This document shows, one piece after another, positions 8,943 to 18,139 of a stretch of DNA of 64,000 nt. Source of the stretch: Amycolatopsis pretoriensis (GTDB lineage: Bacteria > Actinomycetota > Actinomycetes > Mycobacteriales > Pseudonocardiaceae); contig NZ_FNUJ01000021.1 in assembly GCF_900107925.1 (NCBI RefSeq), positions 16,345 through 80,344 on the forward strand, given 5' to 3'. Position 1 is the stretch's first letter, and the number at the start of each line of letters is the position of its first letter. The notes under the pieces are model-generated. The model ran no database searches. It worked only from the letters and a program-made list of their open reading frames with translations, and had not been told where the DNA came from. The translations under genes were made by a program, and so were the position numbers.

Positions 8943-9790
8943 GCACTGAGGCTGTGTTGATCGTCCTGGCGATCGCTGCGGCGATCGGCGTGACGCTGAT
9001 CGTGGCAGCGTTCGCCCCGACGCGACCGCGGCTCGCGGACGTGCTGCATGAGGCTCCGCGTGGTTCCGGTGGCCTGTTCGGTGCCGTCGTCGTGCGCGCC
9101 GACCGGTTGAAGCTGACGGCGAAGCCCGTTGACCTTGCGCTGGTCGGGCAGTCTCGGGAGTCGTTTGTTGTGCAGCGGATCGGCTTCCTGCTCGGCGGTG
9201 CGCTGTGGATCCCGGTCCTGACCACCGTGCTGGCGCTGATCGGCGCGGCGCCGCCGATCGGGCTGACGGGTGCGGCGTCCGTGGGCTGCGCGGTCGTCGG
9301 CTGGCAGCTGCCGGTGGTGATGCTGAAGAGCGAGGTCAAGCGCACGCGAGCGGCGTTCGCCGGCGCGCTGGCCGCCTACTGCCGGCTGGTCGCGCTGGGG
9401 CGGCTCGGCGACCGCGGTCCAGTGGAGGCGCTGCGTTACCCGGCCACGCTCGGTACCGGCTGGGCGTTCCGGCTGATCAAGCAGGCCATCGACGAAGCCG
9501 TGCTCCGCGGCCGGATGCCCTGGGCGGGCTTCGCCGAGCTGGCCGAGGAAACCGGCGTCCGTGAGCTGAAGGACATCGGGCACATCATCGCCAGCGCGGG
9601 CCAGGACGGCGCCAGCATCGTCGACACCCTCCGCGCCAAGGCCGCCGCACTGGACGAGAAGCAGCTCGCGGACCGCAAGACCGGCTCGTCGGTCCGCTCG
9701 GACCGCATGGACATGCCAATTGCCCTGCTCGGTCTCGCGTTCATCGCTTTCCTCGCGTTTCCCGGGCTCTACCTGATGCTTCACACCTGA
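8939..9790 (+). CDS. tadC: Tad platform protein TadC
   Basis: A 283-residue membrane protein with the second F-domain of the Tad platform. Two hydrophobic helices lie near the start, a pair near residues 85-125, then the cytoplasmic domain (ELAEETGVRELKDIGHIIASAG) and a final membrane helix (MPIALLGLAFIAFLAFPGLYLM). Pairs with TadB. Starts inside the tadB stop (ATGA). Confidence 0.87.
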   Translation: MSTEAVLIVLAIAAAIGVTLIVAAFAPTRPRLADVLHEAPRGSGGLFGAVVVRADRLKLTAKPVDLALVGQSRESFVVQRIGFLLGGALWIPVLTTVLALIGAAPPIGLTGAASVGCAVVGWQLPVVMLKSEVKRTRAAFAGALAAYCRLVALGRLGDRGPVEALRYPATLGTGWAFRLIKQAIDEAVLRGRMPWAGFAELAEETGVRELKDIGHIIASAGQDGASIVDTLRAKAAALDEKQLADRKTGSSVRSDRMDMPIALLGLAFIAFLAFPGLYLMLHT

Positions 9791-9802
9791 GAGGAGAAGA
9801 TC

Positions 9803-9997
9803 ATGCTCGGCAAGATCACGGTCTGGTGGCTCTACCTCCAGACGCGCCTGGGCCAATTCGCCGACGAGGGCGAGCGCGGCGACGAGAACATCACCAAAGC
9901 CTTCTACGCCGCACTCGGGATCACCGTCGCGACGCTGATCGGCGCCGGGATCACGGCGTTCGTCAACGGCAAACTCCCGCTGATCGGCGGCCACTGA
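9803..9997 (+). CDS. Flp-type pilin candidate
   Basis: A 64-residue protein with a charged N-terminal half and one membrane helix (FYAALGITVATLIGAGITAF). Size and place right after tadC fit the major Flp pilin subunit of actinobacterial Tad loci. It has a strong ribosome site (GAGGAGAAG) and the only gap inside this part of the operon, consistent with high separate translation. A classical prepilin-peptidase site (G followed by hydrophobic residues after a basic leader) is not clear, and no peptidase gene is in the window. Confidence 0.65.
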   Translation: MLGKITVWWLYLQTRLGQFADEGERGDENITKAFYAALGITVATLIGAGITAFVNGKLPLIGGH

Positions 9998-10368
9998 TGC
10001 TGCCCGGCGAACGCGGCGACGACAACGTCGCCGCGGCAGTCATCTTCAGCGCGATCCTGCTGGTTGCCTGGGCGATCCTCCAGGTAGCCGTCGTCCTGCT
10101 TGGCCGCGGTGTCGCGCTCGAAGCCGCACGCGATGGCGTCCACGCGGCCCGGCTACCGCCGGTGGACACCACAGCGGCCGCCTCGTCCGCGACTGCCTAC
10201 GTCGCCCGGGCCACGGGCCCATGGCTGAACAACGTCGCCGCGCACGCCGGAACCGACGGTCGGAACGTCACCGTGACTGTTAGCGGTGAAGCCGTCTCGC
10301 TGGTGCCGCTCGCGCAGTTCCCGATCAGCCAGACCTCAGCCGGCCCGATCGAAGAGCTACGTCCGTGA
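9997..10368 (+). CDS. TadE-like minor pilin
   Basis: A 123-residue protein: short charged N-terminus (ERGDDNVAAAV), one long hydrophobic helix, then a soluble part. ERGD-x-(5)-hydrophobic is the usual N-terminus of actinobacterial TadE-family pseudopilins, cleaved before the helix. The start codon shares one base with the previous stop (TGATG). Likely a minor component of the pilus. Confidence 0.75.
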   Translation: MLPGERGDDNVAAAVIFSAILLVAWAILQVAVVLLGRGVALEAARDGVHAARLPPVDTTAAASSATAYVARATGPWLNNVAAHAGTDGRNVTVTVSGEAVSLVPLAQFPISQTSAGPIEELRP

Positions 10369-10784
10369 AGCCGTCCGAGCGAGGTGACATCACGCTCGAA
10401 GCGGTGGTGGGCGTGATCGCGCTCTTCCTTCTCCTCGGGCTCGGCCTCGCTGGCGAGCGCCTGCTTGTTGCCGACGCGGCCATCGACGAGGCTGCACGCT
10501 CGGCCGCGCGAGCGGCGTCGATCGCCCACGACGGCCGGACCGCCGCGCTCACGGCGGATCACCGCGCCCGGGCGGTCCTCGCCGATCAGCAGCTCACGTG
10601 CAGCAGCCTGGATGTGAACGTGGACGCCCGCGACTTCACCAAGTCGCTCGGTGAGACGGGGTACGTCGTCGCGACCGTGACGTGCGTAGTACCGCTAGCC
10701 GACTTGGTCCCGGGGATCGGCGGCTCGAGGACGCTGCGGTCGGAGTTCCGCTCACCCATCGACCGGTACGGAGCCCGATCATGA
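10365..10784 (+). CDS. TadE-family pseudopilin
   Basis: A 139-residue protein beginning ERGDITLEAVVGVIALFLLL, the TadE signature: Glu five residues into the hydrophobic segment. After the helix comes an Ala-rich region (AIDEAARSAARAAS) and two cysteines (LTCSS, VTCVV) that could form a disulfide outside the cell. GTG start overlaps the previous stop by 4 bases and its stop overlaps the next gene the same way. Confidence 0.8.
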   Translation: MKPSERGDITLEAVVGVIALFLLLGLGLAGERLLVADAAIDEAARSAARAASIAHDGRTAALTADHRARAVLADQQLTCSSLDVNVDARDFTKSLGETGYVVATVTCVVPLADLVPGIGGSRTLRSEFRSPIDRYGARS

Positions 10785-11185
10785 GGTCGCTGCGCGGGGA
10801 ACGCGGCTCGACTTCGGTGCTGATCCTCGGGCTGAGCATCGCCGTGCTGGTCGGCGTCGGGTTCGCTGTGGACGGCACCCGCAAGGGGCTGGCGTACTCA
10901 CAGGCGACGTCGATCGCGGAGGAAGCGGCGCGTGCGGGCGGGCAAGCCCTGCGGGCCCGCGCGCTGGCGACGGGCGCCGACGCGGACGTGGATCCGCAAC
11001 TGGCGGTGGTCGAGGCGCAGCGCTACCTGACCGTGTCCGGCGCCGACGGGACGGCGCACTGGGACGGTGAGCGTCTCGTCGTCGAGACCACGATCACCCG
11101 GACGACCGTCTTCCTCGGCTCCGTCGGCATTGCCGAGTTCACCGTGCACGGCAGCGGTACGGCGGCCGTGGTCTCTCGGGGATAG
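10781..11185 (+). CDS. TadG/Rv3654c-like pseudopilin
   Basis: A 134-residue protein starting GERGSTSVLILGLSIAVLV, the N-terminus of TadG-like or Rv3654c-like proteins that close actinobacterial tad operons. The helix is followed by an Ala/Arg-rich helical region (SIAEEAARAGGQALRARA) and a beta-rich C-terminus. ATGA overlap with the gene before it; ten bases separate it from the LysM gene. Confidence 0.75.
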   Translation: MRSLRGERGSTSVLILGLSIAVLVGVGFAVDGTRKGLAYSQATSIAEEAARAGGQALRARALATGADADVDPQLAVVEAQRYLTVSGADGTAHWDGERLVVETTITRTTVFLGSVGIAEFTVHGSGTAAVVSRG

Positions 11186-11195
11186 GAGAAGTGCG

Positions 11196-13901
11196 ATGCG
11201 CACGACGGCTTTGCGGGCTCCGGCCGCCTTGGCGGTCCTGCTGGCGATCATCACGGTGCCGCCGGTGGCTTTGTGGCACTTCCGATCGGTGTACTTGCCC
11301 GACCACGTGCCGAACGTCGCAGAAGCTCTTGCCTGGTTGACGACTGAGGACAACGGCCGGCTGTTCTTGCTGCTGTTGGTCGGCGCCGGTTTCGTAGCCT
11401 GGCTGCAACTGGTCGTGGCGATCGCGCTGGAGTTGTTCGCCCGCGTCCACGGCGCGACCGTTCCGCACCTACCCGGTTTCGGGTGGGCTCAGCGCATAGC
11501 CACCGCACTGCTGCTCGTCGTGCTGACCGGCACAGCGGCCGAAGCAGCGGAGCCGGCCGGGGACCAACCCCAGCCCACGCACGTGGTCGTCCCTGGCGAC
11601 AGCTTGACGAAGATTGCCGCCGACGAGCTCGGCAGCTCCACGCGGTACCGCGAAGTCTTCGATCTCAACCACGGTCGTCGCCAACCGGATGGTCGTTCCC
11701 TCCAAGACCCGAGCCGGCTCCGACCCGGGTGGATCCTGCAGCTGCCCCACGACTCCGACTGCCGGGAGATCGTCGTGCGCCCGGGCCAGACGCTTTCCCA
11801 AATCGCTCGGGAGCAGCTCGGTGACGCCGGGCGTTACCGCGAGATCTTCGACCTCAACCGCGGCCGGCCACAGCCGTCGGGCCGGCCGCTCGAAGACGTC
11901 GACAGCATCCATCCCGGCGACATCCTCCGGCTTCCGACGCTGCCGAAGCAGCACGGCGGCGGCGGAGCCGTGGCTGCGAACCCGCACCTGGCCGCTCTGA
12001 CCTCATGCGAGCCTGCTGGACCTCCACCCGCAGTGGGGTCCCAACCGGCGAAACCCCCCTTGCCGCCGCACGGACACACGCCAGCGACTGAACGCCCTTC
12101 ACCGCGCGAATCGTCGACGGCCGACGACTCGACGTCGTTCGTGGTCGGCGGCATCGGAGGCCTGCTGGCCGCAGGGCTCTTGACTGCCTTCGCCGTCCGG
12201 CGGCGCCAGGCGCGCCAGCGGCGTCGGCCCGGCCACCGTATCCGTGTCCCGAAGCAGGGGACCATCGAACGGGAGCTCCACGCTGTCGAGGTGCCGGCAA
12301 CGGTCGAGGTTCTGGATCGCGCGCTGCGGACGCTGTCCCGTGCGGCTCGCGACACCGATGTCGCGTTGCCGGCGTTGCGGGCTGTCAAACTGGGCTCGCA
12401 TGGCCTTGAGCTCCGCTTGACCGATGCCTGCGAACCGATCGCCCCCTTCACCGCCGCCACTTCCAGCGAGTGGACACTTTCCGCCGAGGCCGAGCTCGAG
12501 GCGACGGCGGGCCCGGCTCCTTACCCGACCTTGGTGTCCTTGGGACACATCGGCGGGGGTGACCTTGTGCTGATCGACCTGCGGCAAGCGGGGGTCGTGA
12601 CCCTCAAAGGAGACAGGGCGGCGGCCGAAGCGGTCCTGCTCGCTCTGGCGTGGGACCTGGCCGTCGCGCCCTGGGCGGAGCGGACGGTCCTGACGCTCGT
12701 GAGCTTCGGGGAAAGCTCGGCGGCGGTCCGGCCGGACCGGTTTCGCTACTTCGAGAACTGGGACGATGCGCTGCACCAGGACTTCGCGTCCGAGGCGACC
12801 CACGTGCTGCTGGCGGCCGCCCCGCCCGGCGCCGAGCACGTCCGCCGGTCGACGGAACTCTTGGACGGGGCTTGTGCCGTCGATCTCGCGGCCGTGGTGA
12901 CAGTGGACGGCGATGGCCTGTCGCCGGTCGGTGCCTGGCGGCTGGAGATCGGTGCGTCCAGCACCTTCGTGGCTGCATGGGGCGAAGAAGTCGAGCTGCA
13001 AAAGCTGACGCCGAGCCAGGTGGAGGAGCTGGTCGTGGCACTCGCCTCTGCGGACGACCCCGTCCAGGTGCCGGTGGAGTCCTATCGGAACGTCCCGCCC
13101 GAGGAAACCGGTGTACCCGAGCCACTGCGCCCGCTCGAACCGGCGGTGCAGCTTCCGCCGAGGCCTGCCTTGCAGGTGCTCGGGCCCGTCCGGCTGACCG
13201 GGGCGGATCCGGGCAAGGTGGAGGCCAAAAAGCTCAACCGGCTGGTCGAACTCGCCGCCTTCCTGGCGTTACACCCGGGCGCGACGGCCGACGAGATCTC
13301 ACTCCGGCTGGGAACCGATGCGCAGCCATGGTCGGCGGCGACCCGGCAGGGCTACATCTCGCGGCTGCGGACCTGGCTCGGTCGTGACGCGACCGGAAAC
13401 CCCTACGTGCCGAACGTCGACGCCCGGCACGGCGGCTACCGCATGTCCGAGTCGTTCGGCTGCGACTGGAGCGTGTTTCAGGACCTGGCCCTCCGCGGGC
13501 TCGCACGACCGGAGGTGTCGGTCCCTGACCTCCAACAGGCTCTCGACCTCGTCCACGGCACCCCGTTCGGCAACGTCCCCGCCGGCAGGTACGCGTGGAG
13601 TTCCTGGCTCCAGCGGGAGATGACCGACTCGATCGTCGACGTGGCGCACACGCTGGCCGACGCCTACCAGAAAGCCGGTGACCTGCCGGCCGCGCGCCGA
13701 GCCGCGATGCGCGGTCTGCAAGCCGAACCGGTGAGCGAGATCCTCTACCGCGACTTGCTCCGGACCGAGTACCGCGCCGGAAACCTCGCCGCCGTCCGGG
13801 AGACGGCGGACAAGCTCTCCGCGTTGGCCGCGTCGCTCGAGTTGGAACTGGACGAGGAGACCAGTGCGTTGGTGGCCTCACTGTTGTCCGGCCGGAAGTA
13901 G
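11196..13901 (+). CDS. Membrane LysM protein with a transcriptional-activator-type (BTAD) domain
   Basis: A 901-residue protein that closes the Tad operon. It has three hydrophobic segments in the first 110 residues, two LysM-type repeats near 130-180 and 190-245 (VVPGDSLTKIAADELG and VVRPGQTLSQIAREQLG), a Pro-rich stretch, another membrane helix near 315-335 (VVGGIGGLLAAGLLTAF), a large cytoplasmic region, and a C-terminal winged-helix plus bacterial transcriptional activator (BTAD) module near 655-895, as in SARP regulators. LysM binds peptidoglycan, so it could sense the wall and signal inward. ATG 11196 was chosen for its GGAGAAG site; the frame is open further upstream. Confidence 0.8.
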   Translation: MRTTALRAPAALAVLLAIITVPPVALWHFRSVYLPDHVPNVAEALAWLTTEDNGRLFLLLLVGAGFVAWLQLVVAIALELFARVHGATVPHLPGFGWAQRIATALLLVVLTGTAAEAAEPAGDQPQPTHVVVPGDSLTKIAADELGSSTRYREVFDLNHGRRQPDGRSLQDPSRLRPGWILQLPHDSDCREIVVRPGQTLSQIAREQLGDAGRYREIFDLNRGRPQPSGRPLEDVDSIHPGDILRLPTLPKQHGGGGAVAANPHLAALTSCEPAGPPPAVGSQPAKPPLPPHGHTPATERPSPRESSTADDSTSFVVGGIGGLLAAGLLTAFAVRRRQARQRRRPGHRIRVPKQGTIERELHAVEVPATVEVLDRALRTLSRAARDTDVALPALRAVKLGSHGLELRLTDACEPIAPFTAATSSEWTLSAEAELEATAGPAPYPTLVSLGHIGGGDLVLIDLRQAGVVTLKGDRAAAEAVLLALAWDLAVAPWAERTVLTLVSFGESSAAVRPDRFRYFENWDDALHQDFASEATHVLLAAAPPGAEHVRRSTELLDGACAVDLAAVVTVDGDGLSPVGAWRLEIGASSTFVAAWGEEVELQKLTPSQVEELVVALASADDPVQVPVESYRNVPPEETGVPEPLRPLEPAVQLPPRPALQVLGPVRLTGADPGKVEAKKLNRLVELAAFLALHPGATADEISLRLGTDAQPWSAATRQGYISRLRTWLGRDATGNPYVPNVDARHGGYRMSESFGCDWSVFQDLALRGLARPEVSVPDLQQALDLVHGTPFGNVPAGRYAWSSWLQREMTDSIVDVAHTLADAYQKAGDLPAARRAAMRGLQAEPVSEILYRDLLRTEYRAGNLAAVRETADKLSALAASLELELDEETSALVASLLSGRK

Positions 13902-13946
13902 GCACTCGTTACGCCGCCTGGGTTTATGCTTCCGCGGATCGAACAA

Positions 13947-13975
13947 TTGATCGACTTCCAAAGGTGTCCTATATG
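13947..13975 (+). promoter_or_regulatory. Possible promoter of the HU gene
   Basis: TTGATC (13947-13952) and TATATG (13970-13975) are 17 bases apart, each matching the housekeeping -35/-10 consensus at four of six positions. It would give a 5' leader of about 210 bases before the HU start, which is long, so another promoter closer to the gene is possible. Confidence 0.3.
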
Positions 13976-14193
13976 GACGACTCGCCTCTGTGTTCTGCGA
14001 ATCCGCTGGTCAAAGGCTTTTTTTGGATGGCGTGCCACTGTGTCGGCTTCGACGTGTCGGTGGCTAGCTGAGACTTCCTTGGCGGCACAACAGAGTTGGT
14101 GATCACCTTGGTTGGATTTTCGGGCACATGGGGATTACTCTGTGCGACGTCGGCCGATGGGCCTGACGGCTAGTTCCACTTTGGAGGACTGGA

Positions 14194-14856
14194 ATGACGA
14201 ACAAGGCCCAGCTGATCGAGGCGCTGTCGGAGCGTCTGGGCGATGACAAGAAGGTGGCTGCGCAGGCCGTCGACGGTCTGGTGGACATCATCATCCGGAC
14301 GGTCAACAAGGGCGAGAAGGTCAACATCACCGGCTTCGGTGTCTTCGAGAAGCGCGCCCGCGCCGCTCGGACCGCGCGCAACCCGCGTACCGGTGAGGCC
14401 GTGAAGGTCAAGAAGACCAACGTGCCCGCCTTCCGCGCCGGCACGACGTTCAAGGACGTCATCTCCGGTTCGAAGAAGCTGCCGAAGGCCACCCCGGTCA
14501 AGCGCGCCACCGCCACGGCGACCCGCGCCACCGCCACGAAGACCGCGGCTGCCGCGGCTCCGGCCAAGGCGACGACCGCCCGCACGACCCGCGCCGCTGC
14601 CGCGAAGCCGGCCACGACCACGCGGACCCGCGCCACCGCGGCGAAGCCGGCCGCGAAGGCCACCGCCGCCAAGGCGGCCCCGAAGACCGCGGCGGCGAAG
14701 ACCACCGCGGCCAAGGCCACCACGGCGAAGGCGACCACGACGCGCGCGAAGGTCGCCGCCAAGCCGGCCGCTGCCGCGAAGACCGCGACCGCGGCGAAGA
14801 AGCCGGCTGCCGCCAAGGCCCCGGCCAAGCGCACCTCGGCTGCCAAGAAGAAGTAA
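14194..14856 (+). CDS. hupS: HU-family nucleoid protein with long basic tail (HupS type)
   Basis: A 220-residue histone-like protein. Residues 1-92 are the HU fold (MTNKAQLIEALSERLGDDKK, GFGVFEKRARAARTARNPRT, VPAFRAGTTFKD) that binds and bends DNA. Residues 95-220 are a repetitive Ala/Lys/Thr-rich tail like eukaryotic histone H1, ending SAAKKK. Actinobacteria such as Streptomyces (HupS) and mycobacteria (HupB) carry this tailed form; it compacts the chromosome and can be modified on the tail. Ribosome site GGAGGACTGGA just upstream. A hairpin terminator follows. Monocistronic. Confidence 0.92.
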   Translation: MTNKAQLIEALSERLGDDKKVAAQAVDGLVDIIIRTVNKGEKVNITGFGVFEKRARAARTARNPRTGEAVKVKKTNVPAFRAGTTFKDVISGSKKLPKATPVKRATATATRATATKTAAAAAPAKATTARTTRAAAAKPATTTRTRATAAKPAAKATAAKAAPKTAAAKTTAAKATTAKATTTRAKVAAKPAAAAKTATAAKKPAAAKAPAKRTSAAKKK

Positions 14857-14871
14857 CCCTGGTTCCACTTT

Positions 14872-14909
14872 CCGGAAGGGTTCGCACACATCTGCGCGAG
14901 CCCTTCCGG
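14872..14909 (+). terminator. Hairpin terminator after HU gene
   Basis: A 14-base stem (14872-14885 with 14896-14909, one G-U pair) and a 10-base loop, starting 15 bases after the HU stop. No U-run follows, as is usual for high-GC actinobacterial terminators. Confidence 0.75.
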
Positions 14910-15136
14910 CGTTCCGGCACCCCGGTCCCGTCCGCCGTGCTTTCGCCGACGGCGCCCGCCGATGAAGACCCCGAATGCCGCTACGTCCGAGTCCGCACTC
15001 GCGAATCGCCGCTTCGGGAAGCGTGAGGTTGGCTGGTCGACGACAGGGTCGGCCTGAATTCCGCATTATCAGGACGTACCCGAAGCCTAGAGTGCCATTT
15101 GCATGACCGCTTGTCCTCGGAAGGCATTCGGCCCGG

Positions 15137-18100
15137 CTAGGTCAAGAGTCCTGCCGTCATTTCGTCGGTGATGAGCTGGTCTCGTTCGTCTGCGCTGAGC
15201 CAGTGGGCACGGCTACCGCCCGGTTTCTTGGTGACCAGGAGTACGTTGTCGAAGTTCTCCGCGACGTCGCGCATGTGGCTGATGACGGTCACCAGCCGGC
15301 CGTCCCGTGCTTGGCGGGTGAGTGCCTCGAGCGCTTCGCTCAGTACGTTGGAGTCCAGCGAACCGAACCCTTCGTCGAGGAACAGCGCTTCGACTCTTCC
15401 ACCGCCTCGCGACGTGAGCTCGACGAGTGCGAGCGCCAGTGCGAGGCTGGCGAGGAACGTCTCGCCACCGGACAGGGTCCTGACGTCGCGGGGCTGACCG
15501 GTGTGGCCGTCCACGATGCGGAAGTCATTCGAGAAGGCGAACCGTTCCTTGGTCACCGACCGTAGACGTTCCGACGCCAACCCCAGAAGGGCACGCTGGC
15601 GGCGCTTGACGACTGCGGCCGGGAACTTTCCGTCCGCGAGCAAGCCGGCGAGTTCCCGCAAGCTTTGAACCACGGGTTGGGTGGCCGAGATGCGGGCGTC
15701 CAGTTCCGCGCAGATCGGCTCTTGAGCGACGGCTTCGGCGCGGTCTCGTTGGGCTTGACGCACGTCGGTCCGGGTATCGGTGAGCCGGTGTTCGAGTTCT
15801 GATTCATCGGTGATGCCAACCCCGGCCAGCTTGGCGTCTGCGTCATTCCGCGCCGTGCTTGCGTTCTGTTCCAGCACTTGTGCTTCCCGCAGGCAACGCT
15901 GGACAAGCCCCTCGACAGTACCAAGGACGTCGAGCGCCCATCGGGCGTCTGTGGTGATCGAGAGCGGTGTCGGGCGTTGAGCGGCTGCGGCCAGGCCGGT
16001 CATTTCGGCCGGTCCGATGGTCCGGTCGGCGATGCTCTGGACCAGGCGCCCGAGTTCCGCGACTGGCAGTTCGACCGACGCCCTGCGGTCTTCGGCGAGC
16101 TTCTTGCTCTGTCGGCGTAAGCTCTTGATCACTTTCTGCACACCATCAAGCTTGGCCTTGATGCTGTTCAGTTCGTCCAGCCGCTGCTGCGCCTTCTTCG
16201 TCCCGCGCTCGATCGCCTCCGCGGTCGGCTCGGCGTGGAGCCGATACTGGTCGGGAACGACCTCGTACGTTGCCAAGACTTGGCCCCTGCGACGCTCAAG
16301 GGCGAGCGTCAGCTTCACAAGATTCTCAGAGCGTTTTGCAAGAGCTTCCTTATCGTGGCGCAATCTTGCCTTGCCTTCGGTCATCGCGTCGTGTGCCGCC
16401 TTCGCTTCGGCTTCGACCTGTTCCAAGGTGACCGCCGTCTGTTCGGCCCCTGAACGAACCTCAGCGAGGATCGATTCTTCATCCTGCTCGAGGAGGAAGT
16501 CTCCGAGTGCTGCTGCGGCAGCGCTATAGGTTTCGTCGCGCTCTGAGTTGGCCGTCTTAGCCGCCTTCACCGCCTCCTCGAACCGATTTCGCACTGTCTC
16601 GTTTGCCACCTCGGCCCTGGTGAGCGCAGTGTGTGCAGTGCCGGCTCGCTTCTCTGCTTTGGTCAAGTTCCTCGCGGCTTGAGTCGTCTCCGCGGTGGCG
16701 GGTGCGACGAAATCACCCGGCAGCGGGCGCACACAGATCGGGCACGGTTCCCCTGCCTTGCTGACGGCGGCTGCGTGCGCGGCCGAGTTCGCCCGCCGCA
16801 TGGCCTCGAGGTACTTGCGAGCTTCCTTGACTGCGTCGTCAGCGTGCGAAAACGCGAGACTTGCGTCGTTGAAGTCGGTCTTGCGGTCGTTCAGGTCCTT
16901 CTGGATCTCGCCTACTGACGCCGCCGAGGTCTTCGCCGTTCGAGCAGCCTGCCGGGCGTCGGCGAGCAGAGTGCGGCACCGCTCCAGTTCGCTCACCGCG
17001 TTGGTGTGGACCGTTTTCGCCTTCTCCACCTCGGCTTCGGAGTCTTCGGCTTTGGTGACGAGCAGGACGTGATCCCGTTCGCGATCGACCAAGGCGGCCT
17101 GCTCGACGCCGATGGCCGATTTTTCTTCCTCGATGTCGCGCCGCTGTGTCTCGAGTTCCGCGAGCTGGTTCGGCAATAGCTTGAAGGTGGTCAGAGCTTC
17201 CGTGACGCCGGCGATCCCGGTACCGGCCAAGTCCGCGGCGGTCAGGGTCGCATTCAGGCGTTCGGCGTCGTCGTCAGCGTCCTCGAGCTGCTTGCCCACA
17301 GTGGCGGTTTCGTCGGTGAGCCGGCTGTCGAGGCCGGCAAGATCGTGGTATCGCCGCTCGATGTCGTCGGGCAACCTGTTCATCAACCGCGAGGCCGCGG
17401 TGCGATGCTCCTTGGCCTTCCTGGCAGCGTTGTCGCCGGCTGTTCGTGCCTCCCTGACAGTGCGTTGCAGCTGTTCGAGGGCAGTGACCTGTTGGGCAGC
17501 GGCCGAACGCCGTGCCTCAGCGTCGACGATGCTGTTTGCCGGATCGTCGAGCAACAGACCGCGGCGGTGCTTCAAGTCCTGCAGGAGCGGCTCAAGCCGC
17601 TCCCGGGTCGTGACGGCTTGCTGCCGGACCTCCGCGAGCTGGTCGAGGCCCAGAACGTTCTTCAGGATCGCCGTGCGATCCGTGTCCTTGGCTTGCAGCA
17701 GCTCTTGGAACCTGCCTTGGGGCAGTACCACGGCTTTGAGGAAGGCCTGGTGGTCGAGGCCGACGAGCTTCTGAACCGCGTCTCCCACGGCGCGGGATCC
17801 CTCGACGAGGGAACCGTCGGTGACGCCCTCGAGCCGGTGGACCGAGGGCGGGGAGCCACCGGCCGAGGTCGTCCGGGTGACCTTCCAGACCTTGTTCCGG
17901 GCTTGGAACGTCAGCTCGGCCCGAGCGGTGCCGTCACCGCCGTCGGCGATCAGGCCTTTGCTGCTCCGGTTGTCCCAGGTGCAGCCGCCGTAGAGGGCGA
18001 AGCTCAGTGCTTCGAGGATCGACGACTTTCCCGCGCCGGTGTCGCCCACGATCGCCATCAAGGTCACATCGGTGAAGTCGATCTCCTGCTCGGCGCGGTA

Positions 18101-18139
18101 GGACCGCAGACCGCCGAATCTGAGGGTCAATGGCCTCAT
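15137..18139 (-). CDS. sbcC: SbcC-like exonuclease ATPase (last gene of the defence operon)
   Basis: A 1000-residue SMC/Rad50-type ATPase. Walker A GDTGAGKSS is at residues 32-39. Two very long coiled-coil arms surround a zinc hook (EPCPICVRPLPGD, CxxC), and the C-terminal half carries the ABC signature (LSGGETFLASLALALALVEL) and Walker B (ALFLDEGFGSLD). With SbcD it forms the SbcCD nuclease that opens and trims DNA ends and hairpins. Start ATG 18139 has AAGGAGG seven bases upstream and overlaps sbcD by 4 bases; the frame is open well beyond it. Whether this is the cell's only SbcCD or a defence-dedicated copy cannot be told from this window. Confidence 0.9.
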   Translation of the reverse strand: MRPLTLRFGGLRSYRAEQEIDFTDVTLMAIVGDTGAGKSSILEALSFALYGGCTWDNRSSKGLIADGGDGTARAELTFQARNKVWKVTRTTSAGGSPPSVHRLEGVTDGSLVEGSRAVGDAVQKLVGLDHQAFLKAVVLPQGRFQELLQAKDTDRTAILKNVLGLDQLAEVRQQAVTTRERLEPLLQDLKHRRGLLLDDPANSIVDAEARRSAAAQQVTALEQLQRTVREARTAGDNAARKAKEHRTAASRLMNRLPDDIERRYHDLAGLDSRLTDETATVGKQLEDADDDAERLNATLTAADLAGTGIAGVTEALTTFKLLPNQLAELETQRRDIEEEKSAIGVEQAALVDRERDHVLLVTKAEDSEAEVEKAKTVHTNAVSELERCRTLLADARQAARTAKTSAASVGEIQKDLNDRKTDFNDASLAFSHADDAVKEARKYLEAMRRANSAAHAAAVSKAGEPCPICVRPLPGDFVAPATAETTQAARNLTKAEKRAGTAHTALTRAEVANETVRNRFEEAVKAAKTANSERDETYSAAAAALGDFLLEQDEESILAEVRSGAEQTAVTLEQVEAEAKAAHDAMTEGKARLRHDKEALAKRSENLVKLTLALERRRGQVLATYEVVPDQYRLHAEPTAEAIERGTKKAQQRLDELNSIKAKLDGVQKVIKSLRRQSKKLAEDRRASVELPVAELGRLVQSIADRTIGPAEMTGLAAAAQRPTPLSITTDARWALDVLGTVEGLVQRCLREAQVLEQNASTARNDADAKLAGVGITDESELEHRLTDTRTDVRQAQRDRAEAVAQEPICAELDARISATQPVVQSLRELAGLLADGKFPAAVVKRRQRALLGLASERLRSVTKERFAFSNDFRIVDGHTGQPRDVRTLSGGETFLASLALALALVELTSRGGGRVEALFLDEGFGSLDSNVLSEALEALTRQARDGRLVTVISHMRDVAENFDNVLLVTKKPGGSRAHWLSADERDQLITDEMTAGLLT

